Source of the DNA: Ophiura sarsii
Taxonomy: Eukaryota; Echinodermata; Ophiuroidea; Amphilepidida; Ophiuridae
Assembly (NCBI GenBank): GCA_035610835.1
Contig: CM069447.1
Span: 40,413,437 to 40,477,436 of the forward strand
Direction: 5' to 3'
DNA length: 64,000 bases
Within the stretch, counting starts at the first letter, position 1. Every line of letters starts with the position of its first letter. Positions 12,121 to 23,329 of the stretch are shown here, piece after piece. Position numbers and translations under genes: made by a program. The notes under the pieces are model-generated. The model saw only the letters and a program-made list of their open reading frames with translations. It made no database searches and was not told the DNA's origin.

Positions 12121-12187
12121 ACAAACCCAAACAACAACAAAAACAAAACAACAACAATAGCAACAACAACAAAAACAACAACAACGA
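12121..12187 (+). repeat. (CAA)n microsatellite
   Basis: Imperfect CAA/CAAAA repeats, probably in intron 1 of the PAN-containing gene. The Cys-rich minus-strand reading across it is an artefact of the repeat. Confidence 0.9.
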
Positions 12188-12234
12188 CATGTTTTGTATA
12201 TCCCACCTTTGTATTGAGCAATGTGCACACTTAC

Positions 12235-12261
12235 AACGATCAACACCAGACGTAGAGCCAT
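12235..12261 (-). CDS. Candidate signal-peptide first exon
   Basis: On the minus strand ATG at 12261 opens MALRLVLIV, a short hydrophobic leader, followed directly by an excellent donor site (GTT then gtaagt) at 12234. The next minus-strand coding exon is the PAN exon about 620 bp downstream. This is a plausible first coding exon for a secreted PAN protein. It is only 27 nt of coding sequence, and the phase-0 junction fits the PAN frame only if a later AG (before TGCACTCAG) is used. Moderate to low certainty. Confidence 0.45.
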
Positions 12262-12299
12262 TCCAAAGGGTGAATGTGGCCAATATTTGTCAACCAAAT

Positions 12300-12993
12300 T
12301 TGATGCGTAGGTAATATGTGTGGTGGCATGGGAAAACCCTTCACATGGTCATTTTCTAGCAACTTGGTTTTTTTATTTGGTAGAGAGCTTCATACTCTTC
12401 TGAGTATAGGACTGTTTACATTTTTCAGAAATTCCATCTAGAACTACAGTTATAGTATTTTAAAGTTGGCAAGTTTAAACGCAATACTAAAAATTGAAAC
12501 TAGCAATTCAAAGGTGTACACAAAATCTTTTAAATGCTCTAATAATAATAAAACTACATTGTTACATCACACAGAATAGCTTGTCATATGAAAAGGACTT
12601 TTGATATGAACCTAGTTTTTTGCGATATTATCAACAATTGTAAGTTCTTCACTTTCAAAATCTTTACAATGTATTGTCGAAATTCACAAGTGGTTACCAT
12701 GGTAACAATGTCATTTTACGTAAACATAGCATTTTACACATAAAATGTGATAAACAAGGTTCAGAAAAGTACTAAAATAAACTTAACATCTGGAATTTTG
12801 CATAAAAAACTCCTGGAGACTAAAGTTCAAGGTATAATCTCTATCTTGGGACCAAAGTTGGAAAATTGACTTGGAACTCTTTTGTTAGGAATATTTTGGT
12901 ATGACCCAGATATCTCAATATTAACACTAGCGACTTCCGACGGGTTTTCCCATACCACCACACATATAGGGAAAGTATAAATCAATATGGATA
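12300..12993. other. Non-coding stretch upstream of the PAN gene
   Basis: AT-rich, with no supported exon. It could contain the promoter of the minus-strand gene, but no core element can be singled out. The phrase gg(c)atgggaaaacccttc near 12327 is mirrored by ggttttcccatac near 12940, a loose inverted pair suggesting another foldback repeat of about 640 bp. Confidence 0.4.
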
Positions 12994-13188
12994 GTTTAAT
13001 GCACACTTGTGTGAAAATAAAAAGACTGTTAACATCATGAGACCTTTCCTATAGTGTTGTTATTGGGTTTTCTAAATTGTTTGTCTGTTAGTTTAATTAT
13101 GCACAATTGTGTGAAATAAACCGACTGTAACATCATGAGACCTTTTCCTTAGTGTTGTTATTGGGTTTTCTAAATTGTTCGTCTGTTA
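12994..13188 (+). repeat. Two-copy tandem duplication, unit about 97 bp
   Basis: 12994-13090 and 13091-13188 are near-identical. Each starts gtttaat and contains tgtgtgaaa, catcatgagacctt and a shared ttgttattgggttttctaaa block. Confidence 0.85.
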
Positions 13189-13738
13189 AAGGAGATTTCC
13201 TCATTTACGAAATATATGTTGTGTCGTTCAAATTAGTGGAATAACCGCAAAGATTTCAGCAAAGTGTCTAAACTAGTCGTAAATTCAATTAGGTCATGTT
13301 GCGTCTTAACACTATCCACGCGACAGGCGTCTGCAGACGACATTCCAAAATGTTTCAAAAATGTCAAAAGTATTGAATTTCATCACCATATTATGTGGAA
13401 TCACCAAAAGAAATGCATTGAAATAAGTACAAACATGCCTATTTTTTGTTTAGTAATTCACGAGATAGACTTTGAAAGTTGGGAAAGGTTTCGGAAAAAT
13501 CTGTTTTGTATATTATAAAACTTATAGCCGTGTGGAAAGATTAAATTGACAGAATCAATGACAAACTGGAGTGAATTGATCATACCGTGAACATTACGAG
13601 TGGACAACTGTTTAGAGGTAAATAATGATGAATTATAAAAGATTGGATAATGAAGCATAGATTAATAGTGAATCATTTTCAAAAGGAACTCAAAAGAGTA
13701 AGAAATGTGTTTTTTTAACTCAGTATTACCCTACATGA

Positions 13739-14480
13739 GGCCTAAAAAAAAGAAGGTTTGTTTTTCCCAAACACGACCGACCCATAAAATCTCAAAACCC
13801 CATGCCTTTTTTTTTTTAGATAATGTTTTATGTTGACAAATATATGTATTCAATGATATTTTCGTCTTAATTTGCCAAACTAATCAACTAAACTGCCCTG
13901 TAATTTACTACTTCCCATACATCCACCCTTTAAAACACTAAGGAGATGCAAATCCAATATCCTACCACTATCTAGTGAAAAACAGAACAAGTCAGACTAT
14001 CCAGCATGGTCTGAAGGTTTGTACTACTACAGGCTGCCAGCCGGCTATGTTCCCACGGTATGGAAACCGGGGGAGGGGGACAAAGTATGATTTTTTTAAA
14101 CCAAATGATCGCCGTGAAACACCTTAGAATTGACCCCTGGAACCTCTGATCACCGCGCCGCGTCCCTAACCACTCGGCTAACCTGCCAACGCTCATCTGG
14201 GCAGCGATGTTGTACACACATATCAGCTTGGTTGATGACGTCATCGAATCATATGCTATAGAATGCGTGTGGACATTGGTTTTTTTTGCTTTAGTAAATC
14301 GTAGTGTAGGAAGGTTAGGGTTTTAAAGAACACTCAGGTGTATTAACATCAAATTGTATAGTATTTTTCGTCTCTAAAAGTGTCCATAGCCACACACACA
14401 CAAAAAGAAAAGGTAATCGACCTACCGACCCACTTTTTTCAACTCTTGTTTGGGCAAACAAACCTCTTTTTTTTAGGCCT
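13739..14480. mobile_element. TIR element, about 740 bp
   Basis: Left end 13739-13785 (ggcctaaaaaaaagaaggtt, then cccaaaca and cgaccgaccc) is mirrored at 14421-14480 (cgaccc ... tgtttgggcaaac ... ttttaggcc). The interior is non-coding and includes a tRNA-like stretch at 14110-14190. Non-autonomous; superfamily not recognised. Confidence 0.7.
14110..14190 (-). repeat. tRNA-Ser/Leu-like sequence
   Basis: On the minus strand TTAGCCGAGTGGTTA (about 14181-14167) is a typical A-box region of a long-variable-arm tRNA. The B-box position (GGTCAATTC near 14135) is degenerate. Interpreted as a tRNA-derived relic. Confidence 0.5.
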
Positions 14481-14612
14481 GATGGTAGCCCCAAAAAGAT
14501 TACTATCTCTACAATCTAGCGTGTGGGTCAGCTCAACTGGCCCAAACCAAATTTAGAACGCCTTGGTTGAGCGGACATATCTTTTAAATCAAAGTAGTTA
14601 AACAATGCTTAT

Positions 14613-15240
14613 GTACATCTAAAGGGTTCAACAAAAGAAAGTATACCACTTTGTTTATGTCATTTTGAGTAATTTTTAATTTGTTGATGACCAAACAGGC
14701 TAGATAGGCATTTAGATGAATCTTTTAGGCATAATTTGATACCAAATTTGCCCCCTAACAACAAAGATAAATCATGATTAGCACCATTTAAAGGAAAATA
14801 TCCCATTTTCAAAAGTCGCATTTCCAATACACAGCACGAGAAGATTTGGTTAATCTGTCCATGTTCTACCCAACCATAACATTCCTTTACATTCAAATCC
14901 TTCACCCATGCATCAGTTTACATTTGAATTAGCCCGCGCATTGAGGGATATGCGCGGTGATCAGTACGGGATAAATACGGCATATGTGTGTGTTAACAAT
15001 TGGCCCTTTCTTCTCGTGCTGTGTATTGGAAATGCGACTTTTGAAAATGGGATATTTTCCTTTAAATGGTGCTAATCATGGTTAATCTTTGTTGTTAGGG
15101 GGCAAACGTGGTATCAAATCATGCCTAAAAGATTCATCTAAATGCCTATCTAGCCTGTTTGGACAAAAACAAATTGAAAGTTACTCAAAATGACATAAAC
15201 AAAGTGGTATACTTTCTTTTGTTGAACCCTTTATGTGTAC
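14613..15240. mobile_element. Foldback element with 230-bp inverted arms
   Basis: 14613-14842 and 15010-15240 are inverted copies with high identity (for example ctttgtttatgtcattttga against tcaaaatgacataaacaaag). The arms enclose a spacer of about 167 bp. The 81-aa minus-strand frame at 14660-14905 lies in the left arm and has no domain, so it is not called a gene. Confidence 0.85.
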
Positions 15241-17771
15241 ACTAACAAATATGCTATCATAACTTTAATTGTTGTCATAGTGTCGACATACTTGTAATTG
15301 TATATTATTTGTGTTACAGTCTGTACAGTAGGGGAAAGTGGGGTTATCTTTATCAAACAACTAATCCCGGCAGCTAATGAGTGGTCGTCTGTTCTGTTAT
15401 TTGCTTTATATAGTCAAATGTTTATTCTATTTATACTTCCTTTCAAAAAATCAGAACGCTGATATCTTTTTCTCGGTACGTTTTTTGTGTACCTAAAAAT
15501 GTAGCATTTTAAATCATATTTCGACATCTTTTTTTAATACTTTGTCTAACATTTTGACATTTCAAAGGACGTGTGGCTCTACTATCCAGTAATTCATTAT
15601 TTTTCAAGTAATGCCATTTCGTGAATGGAACTATCGTAAATCTTGCATAGCCGTATCCATCAACATCTAAAATGGTTTTCTACACTTGTGAAAATTTGGG
15701 TTCGTCCTTGGGAAAGCTAATAAGAGCCCCGCTCTTGATACAAATATTTCGAAATAGGTTAATTTTGCATTCACTGGTTTTCATAAAACCCTACTTCCTG
15801 TGTTCCATACGCACGCATTATGAATACGACTTGATTTTGTGTATGCAAATGAAAACGACGGTAATTTGCACCCTATTTCTTCCAAGCAATTCATAACAAT
15901 TGAAACTTCCCAAATCCACTTGCATAGATACAGATGTAATGAAATGCTCTGACCAAAAGATATTTATAAACCTAAAGGGATTGCACTAATTATCCCTCCT
16001 TTCAACACATATAAACACCAATAATTATTTACAGCAAAACCAATCAATATTAAATAAATTGCTAACATAATTGAGATACCTTATACCAAAGTTACGTTTA
16101 CCATTTACATACAAGATGTCATATAAATGAAACATAAATGATTAAATATACTTTCATATGCAATAATGCTGAACACACTGGATGTGTTGATAGTGAGAAA
16201 GGGCACAGTTGGTGATGAATTATGTCCGCATACATACATTTACACACAAGACCACAACATTAACCAAGGGGCGGCCTTGTTATTTATTACCCGATATCAC
16301 CATAGTAATTTAATAACAATCCACGGTTAAATAGCCATGACGTAGGGAGGGGGTCCAAAAAATCCCGCCGAGGTCATACTTTTTTTACACAGTAAAATAG
16401 GGGGGTCATGAAATAATAGAAAATTGTATAAGTACGAAACAAAATTCTAGTTAAAAAGCTGAAATTTGTTGCGCGTTCCCAGCCCATTTTTTCGATATTT
16501 GTCCAGCCTCGGTTTTTCCCTTCCGCATCAACTGTTTTTCTAATATTCAATATAATAAGATATGCCTTATAAGAATACTATTTGCTAAATACTAAATAAT
16601 CGCATTCGCTTAGGGGGTCATAAAAATGACGACGTCAAATGACATTTTTGGGATCCCCCTAATGAAATTACCACCCCTAATCGCCTCCTGTAAGGCAAAT
16701 CATCGCAGGTCACGCTGAGTCACTATTCAGTGTAACATCCTGTTGCCCTAATCTTAATTAAAGACACACTCCGTCATTTGTTATAGGGAAGTCACATAAT
16801 TTGTTCTCCAACATTGGGGTTCTGTGCTGCTTGTAATACTTCCCTACATAGCCCCTCAATGCAAAAAGGAAATGTTCTGTCGTTTTGCAAATAAATAAGT
16901 TTATTAATAACAATCTAGGCGAACTTATATTTTTGAGCAGTACTACGGTCTTCTCCGTATTTCCGTGTCACTCTATGACAAAAACACTCTTTGGCCTGCG
17001 ACGTTGTGATGTATGTACCGATAGAGGGCTCACTCACTGACCGCTCTTCTATCCTCTGATCTCACCCCGGAAAAAAAGGTCTACTTACTTTGGATTTGAC
17101 CTTTTGACCTCCGTAAACTGTTTTAACAACTATACTGTTTAAAAACTAGCGGGATGAATGCGTTATGAGCAAATTGTTCGTGTGGGGTTTCGCGGGACAT
17201 CACATTTTACCAATGGCAGACACGATAAATACAAAGCATATCAATATTTATATACCGTCTTCCTCGCAATTCGAGATGATTCAAAATGGCGATTTTCTAG
17301 CACTGGGTAGCATTCGTTCGGGCTAAAAGTGTAGCTTTAGGAGTAAGCCTTGGCATCGGTCCTCGCCCAAATAGTTTCCTCTGTGATATAGCCTATAGGT
17401 ACATTTCGGATCCCGCATATGTGACCATTTCCTATCGTTCAATATCGCGTAGTAAAAAGCCTTTATCATGTTTATACGTCCGATCTTGGACAGATAATTT
17501 GATCTTTTTTGACGATAAACTATAAACTCATACACATGTACACGTACAGAAATAACACCTTCACTTTTATTTTATTATTAGCGTTATGATTGGGAGGGGT
17601 GATATTATCTAGGCGTGAATTATGCATCAAAATCATCATCCCTAGTGTGCTTAAAGTGCAGTTCTGTGGTCGATTTAGTGTCAGTAGAGCGTAGAGGGTT
17701 GAGTTCGCTTTTCGGACGCCATTTTGAATCGGCGAACTCTACCAGACACCTCTAGGTTACCGTAAATTAGC
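15241..17771. other. Long non-coding stretch
   Basis: No supported gene. A 74-aa plus frame (15672-15896) and a 70-aa minus frame (17535-17323) have no recognisable domains or splice context. Two phrases near 16340-16680 share the pattern of agggggtcc next to a G or C run, and may be remnants of a TIR element. Confidence 0.4.
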
Positions 17772-18130
17772 AGTGCCGTAGAGTTCGCCACTATTATTTT
17801 CGTGGGGTAGAGTTCGCCTGTTTATCGTACCATAGCCTGAGTGTTAATACTTGAGTTAAGTGTGACTTTGGGCAATTTGAAAGGAGTTATGTGTTTTGAT
17901 TGACCAGATGAATAAATTAGTAGTGCCGTAAAGGTCCTGTTGTTATTTTCGTGGGGTACAGTTCGTCTGTTATAGTGTTAAATATCATAGTTTCTGTCAA
18001 TACCTTTTGAAGTAATGGTGTGATCCCGGGTCTGGGAGTCGGGCAAGTTGAAAGGGGCTGTGAGACCCGATGGATAATTAGTAAATTAGTGCCGTTCCCG
18101 CTATTATTTTTCGTGGGGTGAAGTTCGCCT
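17772..18130 (+). repeat. Three diverged tandem units (150-166 bp)
   Basis: Units begin with agtgccg at 17772, 17922 and 18088. Each is followed by ttattttcgtgggg and agttcg(c/t)ctgtt. The spacing is 150 and 166 bp. Non-coding. Confidence 0.75.
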
Positions 18131-18443
18131 GTTTAGTGTTGATAATATTGTAATATAGATAAGTCTGGATATATGGGTTATTGTGTGTTTTCCTAAAGGT
18201 CTGATTAATCATTAATACATTACGTATCAAACCATGTCGAAGAATGTATTTAATTTACTGCTTTCTTATTAAAGCAGCGCTAACCCCCCCCCCCCCCCCC
18301 CCCCACACCACCCATACCCGGCCACCCCACCCAACACTGCACCATTCTTATAACACACACACCCCAACCATAAGCGGTCTTTGCACAAACACCCTGGCCA
18401 CCATATCACGCACACATCCCTCGTCGCGTTACCTCGTGCGCTC
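18131..18443. other. Non-coding stretch with poly-C
   Basis: Contains a C run at about 18286-18304 followed by a C/A-rich stretch. Proline-rich and glycine-rich reading frames here are artefacts. Confidence 0.5.
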
Positions 18444-18644
18444 AAACAAGAAATCATAAAAACAGGCCACAAAGATACATAGTTCAGTAGAATAACATTA
18501 CAAGGGTAATCATACAAAAAAAGTGATTTAAGTAAGTTTTGAAGGTGAAATTTCATAAAAGATGATGACACAAAGTATGGAAATTAATTTTCTCAAACAA
18601 ATCTTTCCCATAATCCCTAGTTCACATTTTGCGACATCAGACGG
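18444..18644 (+). repeat. Relic related to the MITE at 49093-49539
   Basis: Aligns with 49266-49519 over about 200 bp (for example caggcca-aaagatacat, gatgatgacacaaagta, ccctagttcacattttgcga). It lacks both terminal inverted repeats seen in the later copy, so it is a truncated relative. Confidence 0.75.
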
Positions 18645-19794
18645 CTGTCCTTATCACTCTCGAACATTGCTAGAAGACTTGCACTTTGGATTGATTGCCG
18701 GTTCTACCGTTTAATATCCGATTGGCAGCTAGTGCAAACTTTCGGCGTGACTGCTGAATTTGGCACCGTATATTTTCGTCCACTGATACACCGAAACATC
18801 CCTCAACATCTCTCTCATACCGAACTCGGATTGCTCCATTTCTTCGATGTCTTGGTGCCACAAAAGCTTTATCAAAAAATCGACTTGAATGGGGACAATG
18901 CATTTAAGTATTTAACATATTTAGGCTTCCTTAAAGCACAAATTACTCTACCTTAAGCGAATTCTTCCCCGAAAGTGAGATTTAACAAAACATGTATTTG
19001 TAGGTAACGTCAAAACTTACCATAGCGAAAAAAATCACAACAATTCAGGGGATTGATCGAAAGTAACAAAAATTAAAAGAGGCATTCTTGAGATATCCAG
19101 CAATCAAACAGGCAAAATTATTTCCACTTAAGCTCGTTTTCATCTACACGGTTATATGTCTAACAAAAAACCTTAACAACTATTTTGTAAAAAGGGTAAA
19201 AATAGCAGGTTTATTGCTCGTATACGCCCAAATGTGCATTTAAGTTAGTCAGATTATATATGGCGCGAACCGTCTCATCGAGGCGGATACGTATAACACA
19301 AAAATAAAATTGTCAAGATATAGATTATTTTATTATAGGCCTGAACATCACGTGTACACTTTTCGTTGGATTCGACCATATGCATTTAGGAGTCAAACAG
19401 ACGTGTCCATATTTGCTATCAGTTTAGGATTTTTTGGATGATTGCGATACTGGGAAATAATGTCTTGGATTGTGGACTACTTTTCCTTATCTGCGTGCCG
19501 AATAAGCAGTAACCTCATTTAATGTATATCTCAAATTTTTAGTACCGATTATATATATATTTGTTGAATTAGCCAACCTCAAAGCACCTGGTCAGGGACT
19601 TTATGTGCTAGGTGTATATGTCTATGGACGCCGAACCATAGCTCTAGGGGGACTATGGCTCATTTCACACCGGCGAAGAATATTTATTTCAATTCTACTC
19701 ACATTTGTCACATTGGTGTTAACAAACATCATCTCCTGACAATTCTGTTTTTTTTCCCTCAAATCACATCGTATAGGTTAAAAGTTGATCATAC
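18645..19794. other. Non-coding stretch downstream of the HYR exon
   Basis: No supported exon. A 77-aa minus frame (18903-18670) is rich in Arg and Asn with no recognised domain. The stretch probably includes intron of the minus-strand HYR gene. Confidence 0.35.
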
Positions 19795-20031
19795 CTTTAA
19801 CGGCTATGGTAAAGTTGCACATTGCTATATATCCATTCTTGTCCGTAGCATTACAGGTTACATCAGTTTCTCCGATTTGAAAGTGTGAACCCGAAGCGTT
19901 GCTGCAGGTGATCGTAAGCAGGTCTCCTAATATATCATACGCCTTGGGTGTGTACCATTTTGCCAATGCCGTGGATTGTTGAGGTTCGGTTTCCATTGAC
20001 AAATTGGCAGGACAGTACTCGAAAGTAGGTG
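19795..20031 (-). CDS. HYR (hyalin repeat) domain exon
   Basis: The minus strand encodes one complete HYR module in a single 237-nt exon of exactly 79 codons. It starts PTFEYCPANLSMETEPQQS, continues with a W-Y-x-P-x-A-x-D block and LLTITCSNASGSHFQIGE, then VTCNATDKNGYIAMCNFTI. The two pairs of conserved cysteines and the TD-x-x-G-x-x-x-x-C-x-F-x-I-x-V tail are typical. The exon is bounded by a good acceptor (ctctttcag, ending at 20032) and donor (AAAG then gtatga, from 19794), both phase 1, as expected for a shufflable extracellular module. HYR domains occur in secreted adhesion and immune-type proteins, and are especially numerous in echinoderms and hemichordates. Neighbouring exons of this gene were not found: an RTE-like LINE sits 0.5 kb upstream and unidentified sequence lies downstream. 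Confidence 0.88.
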
Positions 20032-20100
20032 CTGAAAGAGTTGTACGTTGTTAGGTTAAATAACAGAACATATTTCATAGCGACTTGAAAAAGACGAGGA

Positions 20101-20466
20101 GGTGATTTTTTGCCTCCAAAATCATGAAAATCACATTTTTGGCACTTTTTGGTCGATAATTCAAAAAATAATAAAGATTGTCAACAACAACAAAACCGGT
20201 TCCTAGGGAATTGTATTAGGAATATAATAAAACTAGTATGACAAAATTTGACAAAATATATTTTGAGTTATCTTTGCAGAACCTAAAATTGGTAAAAAAA
20301 CGTGTTTTTTATAATTTTCTTCAAAATGGTCAATTTCATGATCATGGTTGGATTCATTGAACCCATTTCTTCAAAAAAATATATACTTTTATAAAGATTA
20401 AATGAATAATGAAGAAGTTATGGCAGTTTTACGGAGGCTATACCTGAGGGTTCACAGCCCCCTTAA
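20101..20466 (+). repeat. Half-copy of the TTAA foldback family
   Basis: Matches the right arm of the complete element at 40208-40716 and the half-copy at 39380-39729 (for example atgacaaaatttgacaaaat, gaagaagtta, acggaggctat). It ends cagcccccttaa. It lacks the opposite arm. Confidence 0.8.
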
Positions 20467-20552
20467 GCTAGTACTCATCCACGTCTGGGGACCTTGCATA
20501 GCCAGAAGGCAAGTCTACAGTCTTGCCACATATTGACTTTCAGCACCTATTG

Positions 20553-22092
20553 CTTGCTTGCTTAATTCGGGTCGTGTCCCCGATCTACGATGTTTCTCCA
20601 CACTCTTCTGTCGTTCATTGTTGTCTTTATGTCACTCGTCTCCAGTCCAGTATCTTGCTTGAGTAGATCGATAAATGTCAGGGCAGGTCGTCCCGGCTTT
20701 CTTTTGCCATGTTTGGGGATCCAGTGCACCAGTTTGGATACTGGCTCCTCACTTCTGTAACAGTGGCCAGCAAACCTTCTCTTCCGGATCTTCTGGCTTA
20801 TTTTGGGGAGGTCACCATACAGTTGGGTGTTTGGTATATGTTGTTTCCAGTTGACATTGAGTACTACTCGCAGCATTCTGGTGTAGCAGCCATCTAGCTC
20901 TTTCTGTAGCTTGGGGGTAATGGTCCAAGCTTCGCATCCATATAGCAGAACTGACTCCACCGTTGAGGCAAACAGGCGAAGTTTGAACTTCCGAGATAGA
21001 GTTGACTTCCATATTTTGTTCATTTTGCCGCACGCTCTCCATGCTGCTGCTTTGCGTTGCTTAATGTCTTTTACCGTACTCTCCATCCAGGCACCAAGAT
21101 ATTTAAAATCTTGAACTTCCTCCAGCTTGTTGCCATCATTTGTCTGTATGGATCCCTTCTGGCTCTGGTTATATGACATAAACTTGGTCTTCTTAGCATT
21201 CATTTTGAGACCGACCTTTGCTACTGATGTCTCAACTCTTTTCAGCAGATCTTGTGCTTGATGAAATTTCTCTGACAACAATGCAATGTCATCGGCGAAG
21301 TCAAAGTCTGTCACCACCTCTGGCCCGATCCGCCTACTTCTACGCCTGTCAAGATGAAAACCAAGCTCTTCTTCTCTCCCCTCTATGGCTATCCTCAGGG
21401 CAAAGTCCAGCACAATCACAAACAGATATGGGGCAAGTGTGTCTCCCTGTAGAACTCCAGCCAATATTTCAAACTGTGCAGTCTCTCCATCAGGTGATAT
21501 TACCTTAGCCATGGTATTCTCGTACATTCCTCCGATTGCTTCAACGACTTGTTTTGGTATTCCATAAGCTCGCAGAATTTTCAGCATTTTGCCACGGTGG
21601 ATTGTGTCGAAGGCCTTTCTGAAATCAATGTAGGTGATTACTGCTGCTAGGTTATTGGCTTTAACTCCTTCTATGAGCCTCCTCAGTGCCAGTATGTGGC
21701 CCGTTGTCGTCCTTCCAACCCTGAAGCCGTTTTGATTGGTTCTCAAATGCTGATCCAGCTCTGGTCTGATTCTGTTCAGGATCATTCTGTTGTATGTTTT
21801 GGCAACGATAGAACTTAGGCTGATACCTCGGTAGTTGCCTCCTAGGCTAAGATTCCCTGATTTTGGAATTGGAACAATGTTGAGCACAGACCATTGGCTT
21901 GGTTTTTTCCCTTTCAGTAATGCTTCATTGCAGAAGCTCAACACAATGTCGTCAAGGTCGCATCTTTTCAGAACTTCAGGTGGGATATTGTCTTCACCAC
22001 TGCTTTTTCCTTCTACCAGTGACTTTTTAGCTTTGTCATATTCTTCCTGGTCGAAAAGCCCGGTTTTAATTTCCATTTTTTTTAAAAATTTA
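20553..22092 (-). mobile_element. 5'-truncated RTE-like LINE insertion with target-site duplication
   Basis: An 8-bp direct repeat acctattg flanks the insertion (20545-20552 and 22093-22100). The flanking sequences join to match the uninterrupted repeat near 22850-23095, which supports the boundaries. On the element strand the 3' end carries a short aagcaagcaagc tail, as is usual for RTE elements. The 5' end is cut at about 22092, in front of the RT domain, so no endonuclease is present. The insertion is fairly young, since its 504-codon frame is intact. Confidence 0.88.
20562..22076 (-). CDS. RTE-like reverse transcriptase, intact 504-codon remnant
   Basis: Copies LINE RNA into DNA at the target site in the full-length family. 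Residues 20-40 contain KSSGEDNIPPEVLK. The fingers follow with NYRGISLSSIVAKTYNRMI and GFRVGRTTTGHI, then the first catalytic aspartate in YIDFRKAFDTIHR and the GVLQGDTLAPYLF block. The catalytic pair is FADDIALL. The thumb region contains FKYLGAWM, LLYGCEAWT and YTRMLRVVLNVNW, and the C-terminal part holds RRFAGHCYR with GKRKPGRP and DRRVWR, a common ending of RTE-type proteins. Because the insertion is 5'-truncated, the upstream apurinic-type endonuclease is missing and the methionine at 22076 is only the first available one. It is unlikely to move by itself. Confidence 0.9.
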   Translation of the reverse strand: MEIKTGLFDQEEYDKAKKSLVEGKSSGEDNIPPEVLKRCDLDDIVLSFCNEALLKGKKPSQWSVLNIVPIPKSGNLSLGGNYRGISLSSIVAKTYNRMILNRIRPELDQHLRTNQNGFRVGRTTTGHILALRRLIEGVKANNLAAVITYIDFRKAFDTIHRGKMLKILRAYGIPKQVVEAIGGMYENTMAKVISPDGETAQFEILAGVLQGDTLAPYLFVIVLDFALRIAIEGREEELGFHLDRRRSRRIGPEVVTDFDFADDIALLSEKFHQAQDLLKRVETSVAKVGLKMNAKKTKFMSYNQSQKGSIQTNDGNKLEEVQDFKYLGAWMESTVKDIKQRKAAAWRACGKMNKIWKSTLSRKFKLRLFASTVESVLLYGCEAWTITPKLQKELDGCYTRMLRVVLNVNWKQHIPNTQLYGDLPKISQKIRKRRFAGHCYRSEEPVSKLVHWIPKHGKRKPGRPALTFIDLLKQDTGLETSDIKTTMNDRRVWRNIVDRGHDPN

Positions 22093-23095
22093 ACCTATTG
22101 GGCTAATTCATAAGACTAAAATCTGCTCATGGGATACTATATTATATCGTAACCGTACTCAAAATTTGAAATAGCACTAGTTTATAAAGCGAATTGAAGT
22201 ACAAAGTTTGAATTTCTTAACACAATTTTCAATAGTCGCACTTTGGGCTCTGGGCCGCCTAGGACACTTTTTCATGACGGTGTAATACTTGTTATAATCA
22301 TTGGACCATGACCAAATTAGTCTCAATGTAAAGCCCAACTAATTATTATGATATCCTCTAATTTGCGTAAACCATGTCATTTGATGGTTTGTACAATAGG
22401 ATGTACATGATAGACCAGTAAACTACATGGTTTACGTTTCAATACGTTACAATTATAAACATAGACAATAATAATTAATATATCAGTAAATAGCAAAGAT
22501 TAGTTTGGTAATCCATTTCATTCTGGCACAAATCAATACAGGCTAAATAATCCACAAATCAGATGCATGCATATTCTGTGCAAATTAAAAAAAGTTCATT
22601 AGCATGATAAGAAGTAGAATTGGCATAAATAGTGTGCGCGTTCATGTTACTCTACTGTTACTGTGTGAATGACCATTGTACATACTACAAAATAGATTGC
22701 CTCGCCTTATAGGTCACAATTTCCTTAATTAATAATGGATTGTTCTCATCTCTTCAGGATTTTATCTTTATCGGTTATGCTTCAGTGATTTAACAAGGAT
22801 TTAAACCAGCCTGTAGTTCCACCCAGGAATTGGAAGACCCATGGAATTTCCAGGGAAGACCCAACAGTTTACAGTCTTGCCACATGTCTTGCCATATATT
22901 GACTTTCAGCCCCATTTGGGCTATTTTTTAAAACTAAAATCTGCTCTAGGAATGCTATATTGTGACTTTGTTTTCTTCGAAATTTGAACTTTTGATTTTA
23001 CAAAATCTGTCACAATTTTTTTATAACGAATTGAAGTTCAAAGTTTGAATTTCTTAAACAACAACATTCAAAAGTCACACGTTGGGCTTCTAGTT
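22093..23095 (+). repeat. Direct repeat pair flanking the LINE site
   Basis: The sequence on either side of the LINE (20500-20552 joined to 22100-22260) matches 22850-23095: catattgactttcagc, actaaaatctgctc, gaattgaagt-caaagtttga. Between them, 22598-22790 also matches 43090-43285 (ccattgtacatactacaaaa, tttcaggatttta). Non-coding. Confidence 0.65.
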
Positions 23096-23329
23096 TCACC
23101 CAGCAAATTATCCAAGGGACAATATCGACAACAGCAATAAACAGGTGGTGTGAAATAAATGGTGTAGGAGGGGAAGACTAATTACCCTGGAAAAGATTGA
23201 ACTCCCAAGTTGATTAGATCATCTAAGAAATACCAACAAAGATTCTTTTGTACGATTACAGATGATTGACAAAAATTGGCCAAATATGTACCTTTGCCAT
23301 AACATTGAAGCTTGTAGTGTTTCCATATC

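Noticed and set aside
12088..12297. Cys-rich 69-codon frame as a possible toxin-like peptide
   Set aside because: The cysteines come from reading a CAA microsatellite on the opposite strand; only its first nine residues are plausible, as a signal-peptide exon.
18244..18571. Proline/threonine-rich and glycine-rich frames
   Set aside because: Artefacts of a C run and a C/A-rich stretch.
21218..22113. Plus-strand frames over the RTE-like LINE
   Set aside because: They are shadows of the intact minus-strand reverse transcriptase.
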